DNA from: Oncomelania hupensis
Taxonomy: Eukaryota > Mollusca > Gastropoda > Littorinimorpha > Pomatiopsidae
Length of the DNA stretch: 64,000 nucleotides
Direction of reading: 5' to 3'
NCBI GenBank assembly: GCA_036898135.1
Contig: CM072515.1
Coordinates: 67,663,567-67,727,566, forward strand
The translations under genes and the position numbers were made by a program. Positions 1 to 13,900 of the stretch are shown in pieces (the first letter of the stretch is position 1; each line of letters starts with the position of its first letter). The notes under the pieces were generated by a model that worked only from the letters and a program-made list of their open reading frames with translations, made no database searches and was not told the DNA's origin.

Positions 1-371
1 GTGAGTTGCTTTTATTAATGTGAGTTGCTTATGTTAATGTGAGTTGCTTATATTAATGTGAGTTGCTTATGTTAATGTGAGTTGCTTATATTAATGTGAG
101 TTGCTTATATTAATGTGAGTTGCTTATATTGATGTGAGTTGTTTATCTTGATGTGAGTTGTTTATCTTGATGTGAATTGTTTACATTAATGTGAGTTGCT
201 TATGTTAATGTGAGTTGTTTATCTTGATGCGAGTTGTTTATTTTGATGTGAGTTGTTTACATTAATGTGAGTTGCTTATGGTAATGTGTGTTGTTTATCT
301 TGCTGTGAGTTGTTTATCTTGTTGTGAGTTGTTTATTTTGATATGAGTTGTTTATGTTAATGTGAGTTGAT
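1..371. repeat. 19-bp minisatellite at left edge
   Basis: About 19 tandem copies of a 19-bp unit of the form GTGAGTTGCTTATATTAAT run from the window edge to about 371. Drift is mainly at the C/T of GCTT and in the ATATTAAT part (ATCTTGAT, ACATTAAT). The array probably continues beyond the window. It lies in an intron or upstream of the first visible exon of the plus-strand RNF213-like gene. No coding potential is seen. The following 372-769 holds only low-complexity CAT/TCC runs around 620-705. Confidence 0.93.
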
Positions 372-769
372 TGAATGCGGATGGTTTGTGGGAGTTATTT
401 TAACTATTATGAATCTTGACTTGTAATAGATTTTACCAGCATTATTAGGTGCATCTTATTATCAGATGGAAGTGGAGGAATTGTAGTGTCACCTCAAGGT
501 CCTTTAAAGTGACAGCACTAATTTTTATGCATTATTGCCTCTTTTTGTTCCCTCCCCTTTCCTCACATCTGTTTCTGTCAGCAGTCAAACCTGCTCCCTC
601 GTTTTTTTTTCTAGGCTCTTCTTAATCTCTTCATCGTCATTAGCATTGTCATCATCCTCCTCCTCATCATCATCACCATCATTATCATCATCATCATTGT
701 CATTTAATATTTTAAAAATAGCCATCTTTTGTTTACGTGTATATTATTGTGTTCTCTTGTTTGTTGTAG

Positions 770-3700
770 AATGTGGACAACGTGTTGAAGACTGCAAACA
801 GGATGATTGTTGCTGATGAGAGGAAAGGTTAGTGTTGCAGCTGTGTTTTGCTGCTAAAAAACAATTGCCATTGTTTCACTTTCAGGAAGGCTTTATAGAT
901 AACGGTGAGATTTGTGAAAGGAGAGGAGGAGTCAGAAAGGGGGAGAGAGAAAGAGAGGGAAAAATTAGGAATACCCCTGTCTGTCATTTGTAATGCCTTG
1001 CAGTTTGGAGCACAGACTCTCTCCTGCTGATGAGAGTTTACACCAAGGTCTAGTCTGTGCGAGGGGACATTCCGTCAAAGGAACTTTAAAGATGATGATG
1101 CGCTTGTGCTGGACCAGTGGGTGCCAGCTACACTAACCCCAGCACACCCTGCAAGTACTGTAGGTCGCTTCCTTCCACCTTCTTCATTGTGCTCAGTTGT
1201 CTGCAACATTAGACAGTGCACTAAGGCATTAAGTGGGCGTCTAGAGCCAGGTCCTGTACGGGCCACAGCCTTGAATGGCTCCTGAGCTGGAAGAACGCTA
1301 CATAAGAACGATTGAAAATAAATATAGAGGGCAGCATTGTTGTTGTTATTGAGGCAGGCGTTGATGGGCTGACTGCGTGCTTCAGGTAGCAACAGAGAGC
1401 TGCTGTCCCTCGTGTACGAGACTGACAACAGTAGTGCCACCGACATCGTCGTCAACGCTCGCAGCATGGCCAACCTTGTGCATCACCCGGCCGTCTGGCG
1501 CTATCGCCCGCGCATCACCGTGGAACATTTCTTCCGGCAGTTCCACCTCAATGTGGAGTCCCGCCCTGACATGCAGGGCAAGTTCCAGATCATCAGGCTG
1601 GTCAAGGCAGAGGTGAGATGAGAGGCACGCATAATAATCATCATAGTGATAGTAATGACAATGGTAACAATAATAGCAAAAGTAATAAGGGAAAGCCTCT
1701 TTTGCTGTTTCACTTTCTCATTTGGCCTCTTTACTACAGGAGCTCACATTGGGGTCCCACTAATTGCATTATAGAGACCATTGTCGGCTATCATGAAAGT
1801 AAAATCGCTGTCACTGCCAGATACCACAAACCTGACTATAGTTAAATTGGCTTAAAAAATATAGGTGAGATCCATTTAAAGAGGGTTCCTCTGTCCATTT
1901 TTAGATCAGAACTGAAGAAATGGAGAGAAAAAAAATGTCTTCAAATTATTTTCAAACAATATGGTATAGCCATAATAATAATTGTAAAACAAAACAAACA
2001 TTTTTTAATTGACTTTTAAGAGGTTTCTTATGCAGTATGCCAATAGTAAACAAATGTGTTCTTGTGGTATTTGCAACTTCCACACGAGAAAAGAACCCAA
2101 CACCTAAATAAATTCTAAAAGACAAAACCAGAAGTAACAAGACAATTTCTTTATTTCACTCACACATTCACACTCAAAATTAACTCCCTTTTTCCCACTT
2201 CCCAACCTTCCAACCCTCAACCCCACTAAAACAACCCAAACCTAATACATAAACAGTTCGCTCAAAAATAATAATGATAATTAAATCAAAAATGGAAAAT
2301 GACTAACTACAAAATGTACAAAAGATTTATAATAATTATGGCTGAAACAGCTTACTGACAACAAGGTAAATAACAGTAAGCAATTGCTTTGAATCCTTAT
2401 AAATATTCTAACTTTGTTTCACTTAAACTTCAAATAGGTGCAACAAGTCTTTTATATTATATAAAGCAATAAAGAAAACTTATATTTTATACAAATAGAA
2501 TTTGTAAGAAAATATCTAAATCATTAACTAGTAAATATCTGGCGAATTAATTCCCCCAGACAAAACTATACAATCACAAGGCTACTTAATCAGGTAGGTA
2601 ATATTACTCAAACAATGTTTATTATTTAATTCAAATTAAATATATTTCAATGTGCTGTAATTTATAATTTATCACATGTAAGTCAATTTTTATTTCTCAC
2701 AACTGTTTATCAATGGTTATGGTTATTTGTTGTGAATTGTGGAGTGTGAGTGTGTGTGCTTTTTAAACAAAATAAGGTTTCCTTTTCGAATACCGCAACC
2801 TTCGCAACTGAGGTTGACCCACGGAAACACCGGCGTCATAGGCCGTGGCACACCAGCGTCACACCAGCTAGGTTTCAGCACCCCAATCAACGATCTGGTT
2901 TAAGGTTTTTGGTTTTGGTACATCTGCAGCAATACATACAAAAATACGCAACCATTAATAATTATATTACAATATATTGCACAAGCATTCCGCTGTCAGA
3001 ATGGTTGTCTCCCTTTCACTATTCTTACTCATACTCCCTGTCATAACTTCTGTCATCGCACATATACATTCACATTCACCTCCTTTCTGTCATTTCTTCG
3101 CTACATAACAGCGAATTCTCTTATATTAATTTATAATCATTTAATTTATAATTCAGTTTAGACAATTCTCTCTCTCTCAGTATTTATGCAACAAATAATA
3201 TGAAATATAAAATAGAATTAAGAAAACATAATTAACTATCCATTCACACTGCACGCATAACCCAAACCCCCGAACGATATGGCCAACTGAGAAATTGAGA
3301 TAAGCAACTTACGCTACCAGTGGGGATCCTCCGGCCTGTTGACAAAGACACACAAACGACGGGACAAACACACAGGCACAGATGGTTAGACAAGGTGGTA
3401 TACAGGCAGAAGAAGTCCTAGACGGAGTCACAGGTCACCCGACGTTATACGTAGATAACTCAGATTTCACTGAGAATACACAGCAGGTATTCTAAACAGC
3501 TTAGGACGGTTCCAGTTAATCAAACACTTCCAAAGTGTTCCCAAAATAGTCCTCCTCTTCCGATAACTAGGCTCTCTTTTTCGTTGACAGTCTGATCAGT
3601 ACGACCCACAGACAAAATCACTATCTGACACCTTGTCAAAAACTCAGATCCGTCGATTCTGGCTACAAAAGCGATATGAAAATGTTTCTGCTCCTCTCAA

Positions 3701-6700
3701 AAAATACAGTGCATGGGGTTTTATACGGTTAGCCTAGAATGTTCTAGAACATACTCATTACAATTATAATTCGTTTCCTGCACCGTTCGCGATTAGAGCA
3801 CGCATTCCACACATAGCATATCACATGGCAGCAATCAATCTTCCCAATAATAAAATAGCCCACTAATGTTTTCTAACAATAGTGCGTTCTGCACGGGCGC
3901 AATACATTCGCTACTTCTATTAATTATAAACCTAATTAACTTTATTCTGATACTCTCCCCTTACTACCGTAACTTTTAACCTCTATGTACAGGCTGATGA
4001 TTAAACTATATACATAGGCGCACGACTGCAAACTGCGTAGCGTGACAAACCATATGAAAACTGCTACTCTGCAATGGTGGACTCAGCCCCGATGCTTGAA
4101 TCTTGTGTAACGTTAATTTGTTATCCACCCAACCCGTTCACTCAGCAACCAGGCAAGAGTCGTCGCTATGAGGTTTTCCAACATTATTCAGCAAACAGCA
4201 TCAACAACTGCATGCAAGCTCTTTCCAAAACTCACTGCTCACTAGCAGACAGCGTGCTACTGATATAAAGTCTATCAACAACCCAGAAACATGTGGAACG
4301 TTCCAGAATGACAATAATCAGCCAATCAAAATTAAACTCATCATCGGAGGTATGCACTAATGTCATAGTACTTTCTATATTCATCTTGAAGATTCCAGTA
4401 GTCACAGTATTTTGACCGACAGAAACAAATAGACATTACGTAAGGCCTTTCAAGCAATGGCAAAGGTCAAAGAAAAGTAAACGCCATTATTGCTTCATGC
4501 CTGAATACAATAGCCATTTGAAATCAAAGAGAGCGTCTCAATCATAACAATAAAAACATATATTTGAAAATGGTGAAATCGAGATTGTGTTCTCTTATAT
4601 CATAAAATTGCATTGTGTGTGCTCTACAGCGCCACATTTTACACGCCATGCACTACGTGCCTGCCATTCTGGCTGGTCAGCGACGGCTCAGGATGCAGCT
4701 ACACCGACGTCTGAACAGAGTCGAGGCTGCCACGCTAACCATCGAGCAAGTCCGCAACAGAAAAGGTTTATATTATCTCCCTTAGTTCAGTTTTGATTGT
4801 AATGATTTTCATTATTGGTGTGTGAATGCATGAGAATTGTGCTTTGAACTGAGTTTGTATAGAAAAAGGTGCTATATAGATATCCTTATTATTATTAATA
4901 CTAGTAGTAGTAGTAGTTGTGATAGTAGTGTTTTTGCAGAATGTCACAGTTATCACCCAACAAGAAATTGACTGGGCATGACATATTGTAAATGTTTGCA
5001 TATTATTTCCCTCTTCATTTGGGTTTGGATTTTGTTCTTACGCTTCTTCTAATGACTGTACCATATACATGCTGCATACATAATTATGCTCTTGTCTATG
5101 CTCAGTCATGAGGTTTGTCCATAGTGCAATTTGATGACATGGCGTATGTTGGTCAGAAACAAAACATGTACTTGCAGAAGTTGAAGTTGAACGTAGACTT
5201 TATAAGTCTTTGTGGACTTTGGGCTTAGTGGAACATCAAGATTACTTGGGATTTAGATTGTATTGTATGTATCGTAACCACTTTGGGCTTAATGGATCAT
5301 CAAGATTACTTGGGATTTAGATTGTATTGTATGTATAGTAACCACTTTGGGCTTAATGGAACATCAAGATTACTTGGGATTTAGATTGTATTGTATGTAT
5401 CGTAACCACTTTGGGCTTAATGGAACATCAAGATAACTTGGGATTTAGATTGTATTGTATGTATGGTAACCAAGTCAAAAGTGACAGCAAACATGGTTTG
5501 GGTTTCAGACTGTGCGGGAGTGACTGAACTGCTCAACAGTTTTGCCAAAGCTTGGGACATTGTCAAGGAGCTTCTAATCACATACAGTAAGACTTTTTTT
5601 TTCTGTATTAGGGGTGGGAGAATATCTGCTTTGTTGTGTTTTTATCTCATTTATTTTACATAAAGAAAAAAAATGGTTGATAATTTAGTGGAATTTGAAG
5701 AAGTGAAAGTTGAAGGCTTTTTTTGTTGTTGTTACAAAATGTGCCTCATCTCAACCTAAATGTGTCAATAGACATTAACATTAATGAAGGTCTGATTTGA
5801 TTGTAATTGTTTGAAAATCATATTCATTCTCTTTGTATTCATAAGATGTATTGGATTTTATGTATAAAGTCTATGCATCATTTTTCTTGTAGTGTGAATG
5901 ATTTGTCCTTTTTCTTTCCTTTCCTTCTGAGTTTAGCATCCTCTGAGACTATTGACTATACGTCTTATTGCGCTAGTATCATACATATTCTTTCTAGTCC
6001 TCCGCGTACACCTAAACCCTTTTTCTGGATTCCCAGGCCAGGTGCCAGAAGAGTTTCAGAACAGCCAGATGACGGTGTCGTCACCCTTAGCAGTTTTGTT
6101 GCCGTCCACGCAGGGTCCAGGCATGTGCTCGTACATTCTGCTACAGTTCCTTCTGCATCGCCACAACGACTTCCTGCAGCGCTACTGCCCTCTTGCCAAG
6201 CAGGAGTGAGTTCATTGTTGAATTTCTTCCCCATTGCAACCAATTATAATTATGATATTTCCCGTCCAGGTTGGGGTGCTGGGGTTTTCTGTATAAATAG
6301 TATCGCCACCTTGTAGAAATTTAATGCTTTAAATTACCACTGTTTCTGTCATTCTCTTTTTTTTTTTCGCGTTCTTAATCTGTTCTATCAGTCTACTATA
6401 TCTTCTTCGCTAGACCAGTCACCTACCTTTTTTCTTGAGAACTCCCCAAACCCCTCATTTGTATATGAGGTCTGCTGGGTCAGCTTGGGGATATTGGACA
6501 CACTGCCAAATGTATTGTAACTAGGGCTTTTTATGATATTATTATTTAGTAATGTAGGCATTTCATATGTATGTGTTTGTTAATATTTTATAATGATATT
6601 TATATTCTATTTTGTTTTTGTAAACTGGGGTTTGATAAATTAGAGTAAAAACTCAGCGTCCCCTGCATGGGATGCCTTTATTGTAAAGTGACCGGCTGGT

Positions 6701-9700
6701 GGAGTGCCTTCAGTGTTACCATTAGGGTTATTTCAGCAGATCTTTTATACGTATGAGGGATGAGTCCTCTTTCAACTAAGTTGTTGTCTGGCCTGATTCC
6801 GCTCTTTGCAGTCTGCTAGACCCTATAAACAGTGACTAACTAACTAACTATGATATTTCCCAGAGGATAGTGTCCAATAATATCCAAGATCTTATAAAAA
6901 TAAAAATAAAAATAAAAATACAAGTCCTATCTCTATAGATGAGACAGATACTGCTTGCGTTCTCAAAACTTTTTTTGTCTCCTAAATGTCTATAGCCTGT
7001 GCCAGGACTCCATACAACATTAACATTGAAGTTTAAACCCACCTTTTTGGTCATATGGCAGTAGGGGATTACCATCCAAGGGGCTAGAGAGGGAAAGGAT
7101 CTAAATCAACACTGAACCTCCAGAGCAATCATAGTGCTAAGATGGGCAGTGAAAGGGGCACTACGGGATTTAAACCTGGGTCATCTGTGTGCCAGATGAA
7201 CATTCTACAACTGAGCTGTGGTGGTGGGGGGGAGGTGAAAGACAGAACTGTGATTTTGTGTTAGAACACTGGGCTTAGTGAGGAAGTGCGCACATTTTGG
7301 CTCAGAGCACGAGGGAAAAGTGTGACTGGGGAGCTGGCCGCATAAAACGTGGACAGTCCAGTTGGTGTTGGCACTAATTCATGCTTCACGCAGTTATCCC
7401 TAAGGTATGAAATCAAAGTAACCTCACATTTCCCTCGCAGCTACAACAGTCTACCAGAGGTGGCAGTGCGAGCGGTGACAGAGCGCCACCTGGTGGGCTG
7501 TCACCCTGAGCAGGAGTTGCTGCCCTTGGTGCTGGGCCAGTGCAACTACAGCCTGAGGGTGGGTCAGGCTGCCACGCTGGAGTACGACTTTGATGCTTTC
7601 CAGCAGCAACTGTCTGACACGCTGCTGCAGTGCAAGGCCAGGGTGCAGAGGTCACCTCTTGGCTTTTTTGAGGTAAGAAATATAATCCAGATGGTGAGAG
7701 TAGCTTTCTTGAGCTTGTTATAGATAAGAAATACAGAGCAATGCAAACTTTCTTTGTGGAGCATGGAGAATAATTCAAATAACATTTTGTGACGTTGTAT
7801 GCTGCCATGGCAAAGCTTTGAGATGAGGTCAGGTTTGCAATTTTCTTCAAAAAAATTCAACGCTAGTGTTGACACGTTTTCTTAATTTCACTTATGAGAG
7901 TCCCTTAACAAGTTTGTAAACATAGTTTTAAATGTTAAGGTGAGAATACTGTGCAAACCTTGTAGAAGAATGTGGATAAGACCTGGCCTTTGGGAGAAAC
8001 TCTTCCAATGGTGTGGACAGGAAAACAGATTTGCAGGGGAGTGATGATGGATTGGATAAGTTTGTTGTAGCATGTTATCCTGTTCATGCAAGTTTGTCCT
8101 TTAAGTAGTAATGATGTTTTGCCGTTGTGCCCTTGTTTACAGTTGGATCTGATGGTGTACCATGCGGACATGACCAGCTCTAGGCTGTTCAGAGTTTTGC
8201 GTGAGAAGATTCCACAGGTGCGCACTGGTTTTTTTTCTTGATTTTCTTGATTTATGTTTTGTTTATTTTGGTGCTGCTTGACTCCAGTCCTTGTTTAGGA
8301 GAGACACCTGGGAGCTTTATTTTACACAAAACTTTTGTCTCATTTATTTTATTTTATTTCTTTTAATGTTTTTTTTTCCTATTGGATTTGTTTGAATGTT
8401 TTATTTTGCATTTTAGCAGTTTTGTTTGCTGGATGGTTGTTTGACCAAAGAGTAATAGTTAATTTTTATGATACTCTTTGCTCAATTTGCTATGGTAACA
8501 CGGCTCCACACGCTCCAACCACCGCCAGCAGAGAGAAGGGGAGATTAATCTTTAATTGCTATCATCCCAGCAGAGAGAAGGGGAGGTTAATCTTTAATTG
8601 CTATCATCCCAGCAGAGAGAAGGGGAGATTAATCTTTAATTGCTATCATCCCAGCAGAGAGAAGGGGAGATTAATCTTTAATTGCTATCATCCCAGCGGA
8701 GAAAGGGGAGATTGATCTTTAATTGCTATCATCCCAGCAGAGAAAAGGGGAGATTGATCTTTAATTGCTATCATCCTAGCAGAGAAAGGGGAGATTGATC
8801 TTTAATTCTATCATCCCAGCAGAGAAAGGGGAGATTGATCTTTAATTGCTATCATCCCAGCAGAGAAAGGGGGAAATTAATCTTTAATTGCTATCATCCC
8901 AGCAGAGAAAAGGGGAGATTGATCTTTAATTGCTATCATCCCAGCAGAGAAAGGGGGAAATTAATCTTTAATTGCTATCATCCCAGCAGAGAAAAGGGGA
9001 AATTAATCTTTAATTGCTATCATCCCAGCAGAGAAAAGGGGAAATTAATCTTTAATTGCTATCATCCCAGCAGAGAAAAGGGGACCCAGCTAACCACACT
9101 TTCGGGGCCCGATGGGGCCTCCATCGGGCAGCCCGATGGGGCCCGGATCGGGCTACCGATCGGGGCCCGATCGGGCAAATGGAAATTGGAACCGACTCGG
9201 GCCTGATTCGGGCAAAGATCGGGCGATCGTCGGGCTACCCGAAACTTACCCGATCGTAACCCCACGTTCGCCAAACAGTAGCCCGACTTTCGATAAAGAT
9301 TGGGCGATCGTCGGGGTACCCAAAACTTACCCGACCGTAACCCAACCTTTGCCGAACGGTAACCCGATTCCGGCAAAGATCGGGCATACGTCAGGATACC
9401 CAACACCAACCCTATTGTAACCCAACTTAAACCAGAAACAACCCCGATAATGCCCCATCCCTGGCCAATGCTGATTTACCCTAAAATCATATCCCACATA
9501 TTGTTTATGATATGTGATTGCATGAAGAAAGAATTGAGATGTCTGCATGGTGTTAATAGGGACTGTCGGCACAGGCGTTTTTGTTTTCGTAAATCCTTGG
9601 TGTGGCCCCACTTAAGTATTTACACACCATTTCGATAACGATATAGCCTATATTAACGTGATCCTCGTCGCTATCGAAATCGTGTGTAAATACATAAACG

Positions 9701-10887
9701 AAAGGCAAAGCACCCAAAAAACAACCACAGTGAAAATAGAAATAGGTTTTCGCAGGCAAACACAATATCCGAGCACATGCAACTGTAGAACTTAGAAGAA
9801 AACTGTAGAAAATTGGCGCCTAAGTACAACCGGAAAAGACCAGCAGTAATGGGCACGGAAATTTACCCTTGACTTATAATGTATAAATAAATACAATAGT
9901 TAAAAGAAACACTGTAACAATATTTTACATATTGTATGATAAAAATTAAGAATTATAAGCACAATTAAATAATTATATCTTGCTGAATTGATTTTGCATA
10001 AATATTTTTCACATACATACGCCGCAGCATATGTGAAGCAGACGAAACATTCCAGACAGTTTAGCCAATTAGAAGCGAGAGTAGGCCTATGTTAGCGTGT
10101 GCGCAGCGTGGCTTTGTGGTGGGGCAGAATTGGGCGGCACACGGGAGAGCGAATCGTTACGCATCTACATTTCTCGACTCCGCTACGCATCGGGTTTTTG
10201 TAGGGCTATGTGGGTCCCTACTAAAACCTGACAAAAGTCGGGATGCCCTATGCGGCCCCAGTGGGGCCCCGATCGGGCTGGTTTGCTGGGGAGATTGATC
10301 TTTAATTGCTATCATCCCAGCAGAGAAAAGGGGAACTTGATCTTTAATTGCTATCATCCTAGCAGAGAAAAGGGGAGATTAATCTTTAATTGCTATCATC
10401 CCAGCATTTCTGGAGGTCAGCATCTAATTTCATGTCCAACATGCTTGCATGGTTGCAAGTTCCGGTTGTCCAACATGCTGGCATGGTTGCAAGCTCCGGT
10501 TGTCCAACATGCTGGCATGGTTGCAAGCTCCGGTTGTCCAACATGCTGGCATGGTTGCAAGCTCCGGTTGTCCAACTTGCTGGCATGGATGCAAGCTCCG
10601 GTCCCGTCGCTTTAAGCCAAACGCTTTTATCCCCTGCATGTGTAGTACACAGACCTTTGGTCTCCCTCTTAAACTTTGACTGCTGATGATTTCTGTGTCA
10701 CAATGTGGGAATGGGGGCTGAGTGGGGGTATGCATCAAGCATCACAATAGTCATTCACTCCTTTATCATTATGAGTTGATTATAGCTATTTCAGCTCTCA
10801 TCATTACAAGGGCTTTCCTGTGGGTTTTTTACAGCAAGGTTAAATTTTTGTTCTTCATTCATCATTTTGTCATTGTCTTTGGAAGAA

Positions 10888-10945
<58 letters not shown>

Positions 10946-13900
10946 GGAAACTCCAATGGTATAGCAACGTCACCAGAGCATCAGGCCTTGCCAAAACCAT
11001 CCTGCAAGGAGCCAGAAGAAGAGAGACTAAAAAAAGAGGTGGGAGGACAACATTCGAAAATGGACTGGTTGAACGAAGCCATGAGGGTTGCTGAGGACAG
11101 AGAAAGATGGAGTACGCTAGTTAAACAATCACCTGTGGTGCCCCAACAACCTTTGGGTTGGGATAGGATAGGATTATTAATTGAATTCATTTAAAAATAC
11201 GCTTCATCCCTAGTAAAAGCTGTACGCGCAATACAATGCCAGGCAAAGTTAGAATAAAACTAAAATCAAAATAAGACATTTTAATGTTAATAACACTTAA
11301 ATACATCCACAAAACTTTAAAACTGTGTACATGCATGCATGCCTCAAACGTTTACAAAATAAAGGGAAAAAGGTACGGGCATAATAAATCAGCCACCATT
11401 TAAAAAAACAATGGCTTTAAATTCCCACTACCGCTGTCTTTCTCCTTTGTTCTTTTTCATTCTGTTCTATCAATCTACTATATTATCTTCTTCTTCGCTA
11501 GACCAGTCACCTACCTTTTTTCTTGAAAACGCTTCCGGGACAAAACTCCTCATTTGTGTGTGAGGTCTATTGGATCAGCTTGGGAATATTGGACGCTTTC
11601 TGCCAGGTGGTCACTGGGGCTTCCTATGATGTTATTATTTGGCAATGTAGGCATTTTATATGTATGTGTTTTGTTGATATTGTATAATGATGTTTGTATT
11701 CATTTTGTTTTTGTAAACGGAGTTTCGATAAATTACAGTATATAGCCTCAGCATCCTCTGCGTGGGATGTCTTTATTGTAAAGTGACCAGCTGGTGGAGT
11801 GCCTTCAGTGTTACCACTAGGGTTGTTTCGGCAGATCTTTTTTGCGGATCAGGGGAAGTTGTGATCTTGATTTTGTGGTCCTGATTCGGCTCTTTGCAGT
11901 CTACTGGACCCTGTAAGCAATGAATAACTAACTAACTAACTAAAAAACAATGAAACAGAACTTTACATGCACATTTGATTGTTAAGCGACAACTACATGT
12001 AAAGTAGGTGACAGCAACAAAAAGGTAAGTTATTCTATTCATTCCAGCAGATGAGTAGAAAACAGAGGGTTTTTTATGTTAAAGTTTTTTTTAAGTTGTT
12101 ATTACTATTGTTGTTGTTGTTGTTGTTATTACACTCCCTATTTCTATTAGGAATGCCTCGACCCAGCGGATCGGCGTCAGATCATGGACGAGCTGATTCG
12201 AAATGATCTACCAGACATCTGCCAGTCCATCGACAACCTCAACACTGCGCTGTCTTTCCTCAAAGCGCTGGGCGGATCTCCTGGGGACATGCTGGCCGCC
12301 TTCATGTCAGGGCCCCTCAGGATGAAACGTACCGTTCACAGTCAGAAGGTATGCTTGCACGTGCCATTCAACACTGCGTGCAATGACGGTGATTTTTATC
12401 TCTGAGTAGGGAGGGGCTGCGTTGATGTTGATAGTTATTCTACACTTTTTGGGTCTTCTCACCCTAAACCCTGCCACACTTTACCTTCTTCCCCTACGAC
12501 CCCTTTACGCGTTTTAAACATTGTCTTTCTTTTGCTTTGCGTGTGTGTTGTGTGTGTGTGTGCACTTGCATAAACATACAAATGGGTACCAGACCTTGCC
12601 TTTCTTAGTTAGAAATGGGTTCATTTGCAAGGAACCCACTTTTTTTCAGGACCCCATTTTTTTAAGTACACAGGAGTGCTCTTTTAGTGCACAGGAGTGC
12701 AGTTGTAGTGCACAGGAGTGCAGGTGTAGTGCATGAGAGTGTTTTAAGTACAAGGGAGTGCTCTATCCGGGACGGAGAAAATACCTATTTCGTCCCCTAG
12801 AGGAGATGAACTGGGTCAACTTTTTAGATGGAGTGAGCCAATTTTGCATCAGATTCTAACATTTTTAGATGAATTTTGCGCTCTTTCCTTAAACAAAAAA
12901 ACTCTTTCCGATTCCTACATTCTTAAATAAACCCAGTTCTGTTGTTTTGCAAATATATGTGTGTGTGTGTGTGTGTGCAAAATATTGTTTGACAGCAGTT
13001 TTGACTGAACCTTGATGGTAGTTGAGCGTCAGAGATGTGTATGCACATGCCCTCAACAGTCTCTGACGCATTGGGGTCAGAATTGCTATCAGGCTGACTG
13101 CTTGTATAAAAGTTTTTTAAAAGTCTGATTGTCCCACGGGTACCTGCGCTATACAAGATTTTGCCATTGCCATCCTTTCCATGGTGAATAATTGAGAGTT
13201 AATTGTTTTAATATTAATGTGCGTGTTACTTTGTTCGCTGTTGTTTTGAGTGTTGTGGCCGAGTGGTCTTGTTCACAGGCCAGAAACCAATGGTGCCTGA
13301 CAGGTGTGGGATCGATCCAGCATCTGGGCGTTATGTTTCTCCAAATATTATGTACTTTCGACTCAGACAACATCTCGGGGGTTTCCCCCGCTCACTCCGG
13401 TTTGCTTTCCCCAGCAAAATTTTAAAAAACCCACAAATAATATTAGGTAGGACGGATTGGGGCGCGCCACAGGCTGTGACTACGCCTTTCCCAGAGGAGG
13501 CCGCCCCTAATTCCCGATAAAAATGGACAATAAAGTGTCAAAAATAAAAAATAAAAACAAACAAAAAAATAAAAAAGTCGTTATGCACATTTTTATTCAG
13601 TATAAATGTAATATGATTGTTCTGGATCTTGTATAGTGCAGTTTTAATATCACACCAGCTCAATTCCTATGCGAGCAGCACTGTTTAGTGCCTCCACATT
13701 TTGCTTGCTGCGGGCTATTTATAGCTTGCCTGCACCCTCCCTTCCAGTGAAAGGAAAGGAACGGAAGCATCGGCGAAGCTATTTATAGCTAGCCTGGCTG
13801 ACCTTTCCTCAGAATCTAAAAAGCTTCGGTTGAGCTGCTGTGATATGCATTTTATCTTATGCCATGTTTTTGTTAATTGTTCACAGACATTTTAATATGA

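Noticed and set aside
1..371. Regularly spaced direct repeats like a CRISPR array
   Set aside because: The 19-bp units are contiguous with no spacers, and the window is eukaryotic.
2135..4560. LTR retrotransposon (TATA box, TGGTAGCG after it, A/G-rich tract, AATAAA)
   Set aside because: No pair of long terminal repeats and no gag or pol frame was found; described instead as a heat-shock-type promoter region of unknown origin.
5807..6316. Long frame of 169 codons overlapping the exon at 6037-6205
   Set aside because: It reads the exon in the wrong frame; the paralogue at 59700-59895 confirms the other frame (VPEEF, LLPST, SYILLQFLL).
8335..9206. Open frames repeating a REKGRLIFNCYHPS-like unit
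   Set aside because: Product of the 42-bp minisatellite; frames break where units lose bases.
9056..9420. Overlapping open frames on both strands
   Set aside because: They come from the GC-rich palindromic end of the element 9085-10290; no conserved domain.
13256..13318. tRNA gene
   Set aside because: A- and B-boxes are present but I see no cloverleaf with acceptor stem; it continues into a SINE body with an A-rich tail.
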